Shown: piece after piece, positions 6,311-7,844 of the stretch | Layout of the letters: each line of letters begins with the position of its first letter | Numbering within the stretch: position 1 is the stretch's first letter | Origin: an uncultured Bacillota bacterium | GTDB taxonomy: Bacteria; Bacillota; Clostridia; UBA1381 | DNA length: 7,844 nucleotides | NCBI GenBank assembly: GCA_949297205.1 | Contig: CASFSH010000183.1 | Location: forward strand, 1-7,844 | Direction of reading: 5' to 3' | Made by a program: the position numbers and the translations under genes | Notes under the pieces: generated by a model | What the model was told of the DNA's origin: nothing | Database searches by the model: none | What the model saw: the letters and a program-made list of their open reading frames with translations, nothing else

Positions 6311-6341
6311 ACAAGGGCTGAGTTTTTCAGCCCTTGTTTTT
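6311..6341 (+). terminator. Rho-independent terminator of the perR-rubrerythrin operon
   Basis: A perfect 11-bp stem, ACAAGGGCTGA with TCAGCCCTTGT, a 5-base loop and five Ts (6337-6341). It lies 28 bases past the rubrerythrin stop and is the most GC-rich hairpin in the window. Confidence 0.9.
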
Positions 6342-6458
6342 ATGCAGAGTTTTGTTTGTAAGTTCTTATATATCAAAGCTAAATTATAGCTATAAAAAGT
6401 TATAGAATGATATTATATAGTCTTATGCAAATAAAAAGCATGCAAGCAGTAAAATTTC

Positions 6459-6486
6459 TTGCAATATTTACAAAATATGCTATAAT
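6459..6486 (+). promoter_or_regulatory. Promoter of the tandem-kinase gene
   Basis: -35 TTGCAA (6459-6464), a 16-base spacer, and a perfect -10 TATAAT (6481-6486) with an extended TGC. Predicted start about 6493, about 100 bases before the chosen ATG. Confidence 0.6.
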
Positions 6487-6579
6487 ATTACTATAAATCG
6501 AGTGTAATGGGAATTTATGCATATTTGTTGTACAAAATCAAAACTAATACTGTTTTGACATTATTTAACTTGTGGGCAT

Positions 6580-6584
6580 GGAGG
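6580..6584 (+). promoter_or_regulatory. Ribosome binding site deciding the kinase start
   Basis: GGAGG lies 9 bases before ATG 6594. An in-frame ATG at 6507 would add 29 residues but has no ribosome site and sits about 14 bases from the predicted transcript start. Confidence 0.65.
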
Positions 6585-6593
6585 AAAATTATA

Positions 6594-7844
6594 ATGGAAT
6601 TTGTTTCAAAACAACCCATTAGCAAAGGCTGGTCTGATGATAAGAAATACTGTGTAACCGATGAAAACGGCATACGGTATCTTTTGCGTGTTTCGGAGAT
6701 AGCAGAATATGGTAAGAAACAATTAGAATTTAATATGATGAAACAAGTAGCTTCCTTTGGGGTACCTATGTGTCAGCCAATTGAGTTTGGCATTTGTGAT
6801 GAAGGCGTCTATTCCATCCAGAGCTGGATTGACGGTGAAGACGTAGAGGAAGTTATTGCCACGCTTTCAGATACCGAACAGTATGTATATGGCTTGGCAG
6901 CTGGACAAGCACTCAAAAAGATTCACTCCATACCTGCCCCGGAAATTGAAGAAGATTGGGAAGCTTGGTTCAACCGTAAAATGGATTACAAAATAAAGAA
7001 ATATACCGAGTGTCCTCTGAAATATGAAAACGGACAAGCGTTCATTAACTACATAAACGAGAACCGTCATTTGCTGAAAGGCAGACCACAGACTTATCAG
7101 CACGGCGACTACCACATTGGTAATATGATGATCGACCGTAACGGTAAGCTCCATATCATTGATTTTAACCGCAATGACTACGGTGATCCTTGGGAGGAGT
7201 TCAACCGTATTGTCTGGGGTGCTCAAAAGTCTCCAATCTTTGCCTCTGGTATGGTAAACGGATATTTTGATAGTGATGTGCCTCTGGCGTTCTGGAAATT
7301 GCTCGCACTCTATATCAGCAGTAATACTTTATCATCACTCCCTTGGGCAATTCCTTTTGGGGCGGATCAGATTGAGGTCATGGTCAATCAAGCTAAGGAA
7401 GTGCTGTCGTGGTATGACAATATGCGTAATCCCATACCGACTTGGTATTTCAAAGGTTATTATTTGCAATATATTGACGGAATTCCTTTCAGGTTAAAAA
7501 GTGCCTTTGATTTCAGCTTTCTGAGTGAATACGGCAGAGTTTTTAAGATATTTGACGATCAAGATTCCGGAAATATATGCTTCGGAACTGAAAAGGACAG
7601 TCAGCGTTATTTCATTAAGTTTGCTGGTGCTCCTACTGAGCAGTATAACGGTGATCCTGCAGACGCTATTGCCAGACTGAAAGCAACTTTGCCGGTATAC
7701 AGTGATCTGAAGCACAAGAATTTAATTGAACTGGTTGAAGCAAAAGATATTGCCGGCGGATTTGTAATGATATTCAAATGGGCAGACGGCGATTGCATGG
7801 GAAGAATGTACCCGTCGCAGCATAAAAGGTTTATGACATTGCCT
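6594..7844 (+). CDS. Tandem kinase: APH-like domain fused to a Ser/Thr-kinase-like domain (3' end cut)
   Basis: The frame stays open for 417 codons to the window end, so the C-terminus is missing. Residues 1 to about 280 form an aminoglycoside-phosphotransferase-type kinase: Brenner motif HGDYHIGN (170-177, catalytic Asp172) and metal-binding Asp190 in IIDF, then GDPWEEF. Such enzymes phosphorylate aminoglycosides, choline-like or other small hydroxyl compounds; the substrate is not predictable. From about 291 a second module starts (IDGIPFRLK, FSFLSEYGRVFKIFDDQDSG) with a candidate ATP-binding Lys342 in YFIKFAG and a hinge-like MIFKWADGD; this resembles protein-kinase-like proteins annotated in Firmicutes. 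Its HRD and DFG motifs would lie outside the window. The joint has no stop, but AAAGG plus an in-frame TTG at 7464 could permit internal initiation. Asn codons are mostly AAC (11 of 18 in the first domain), unlike murJ, hinting at a different origin. Confidence 0.8.
   Translation, partial: MEFVSKQPISKGWSDDKKYCVTDENGIRYLLRVSEIAEYGKKQLEFNMMKQVASFGVPMCQPIEFGICDEGVYSIQSWIDGEDVEEVIATLSDTEQYVYGLAAGQALKKIHSIPAPEIEEDWEAWFNRKMDYKIKKYTECPLKYENGQAFINYINENRHLLKGRPQTYQHGDYHIGNMMIDRNGKLHIIDFNRNDYGDPWEEFNRIVWGAQKSPIFASGMVNGYFDSDVPLAFWKLLALYISSNTLSSLPWAIPFGADQIEVMVNQAKEVLSWYDNMRNPIPTWYFKGYYLQYIDGIPFRLKSAFDFSFLSEYGRVFKIFDDQDSGNICFGTEKDSQRYFIKFAGAPTEQYNGDPADAIARLKATLPVYSDLKHKNLIELVEAKDIAGGFVMIFKWADGDCMGRMYPSQHKRFMTLP

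Larger units (their letters stand above)
6283..6593. other. Intergenic region before the kinase gene (311 bases)
   Basis: It holds the rubrerythrin terminator (6311-6341), a promoter (6459-6486), an inverted repeat TGCAAG/CTTGCA (6441-6446 and 6458-6463) overlapping the -35, and a roughly 100-base leader for the kinase gene. Just after the rubrerythrin stop, AATCGTA (6281-6287) pairs with TACGATT (6300-6306), and TAGATACAA occurs twice 20 bases apart (6286 and 6306). No small gene or RNA was recognised. Confidence 0.55.

Noticed and set aside
6281..6314. Repeat cluster after rubrerythrin (TAGATACAA twice, AATCGTA/TACGATT)
   Set aside because: Only two copies and short arms; not a CRISPR array, attachment site or convincing regulatory hairpin.
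6555..6560. A second TTGACA close to the kinase gene
   Set aside because: No -10 at 16-18 bases downstream; that position holds the ribosome site.
6507..6593. 29-residue upstream extension of the kinase gene
   Set aside because: In frame, but lacks a ribosome site and lies almost at the predicted transcript start; GGAGG before ATG 6594 is far better.
6867..7226. Minus-strand 119-codon open frame
   Set aside because: It is wholly antisense to the conserved APH-like domain and has no family signature.

Overview
The window looks like chromosomal DNA of a low-GC, strictly anaerobic Firmicute, probably a Clostridia/Ruminococcaceae-type organism. This is inferred from AT-rich intergenic DNA, near-consensus sigma-A promoters (several with an extended TGn -10), strong Shine-Dalgarno sites, a GTG start, and a PerR plus reverse-rubrerythrin pair typical of clostridial peroxide defence. 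No tRNA, rRNA, CRISPR array, transposase or attachment site was seen.

Left part (minus strand, 1-1855): a DJ-1/PfpI-family protein lies downstream of an Eis-like GNAT acetyltransferase. They are probably one transcript starting near 1910, from a promoter that overlaps a 16-bp palindrome. Divergent DNA (1856-2170) holds this promoter and one reading rightward. Centre (plus strand): a MurJ/MviN-family lipid flippase (2171-3715), then a CNNM/CorC-type (DUF21-CBS-CBS-CorC_HlyC) membrane protein starting at GTG (3815-5134). Each has its own promoter. The second gene ends at a hairpin terminator with a GAAA loop.

Oxidative-stress module (5232-6341): a perfect TTGACA-17-TATAAT promoter, a 31-nt near-perfect palindrome containing an exact 7-1-7 Fur-family operator, a PerR-type regulator, and a reverse rubrerythrin, closed by a strong terminator. 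The layout implies a self-repressed operon induced by peroxide or metal loss, with the rubrerythrin as effector.

Right edge (6594 to the window end): a long open frame with its own promoter and a good ribosome site. It joins an intact aminoglycoside-phosphotransferase (APH)-like kinase domain (about residues 1-280) to the start of a second, Ser/Thr-protein-kinase-like domain (from about residue 291). The gene is cut by the window end. Its Asn codon choice differs strongly from the murJ gene, suggesting a different history.

The most interesting points are the tandem two-kinase protein, the PerR-like regulator paired with a Fur-type operator, and loss of expected signature residues in the CNNM-like, GNAT and MurJ-like proteins. 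I see no convincing evidence of a wholly new multi-gene system.
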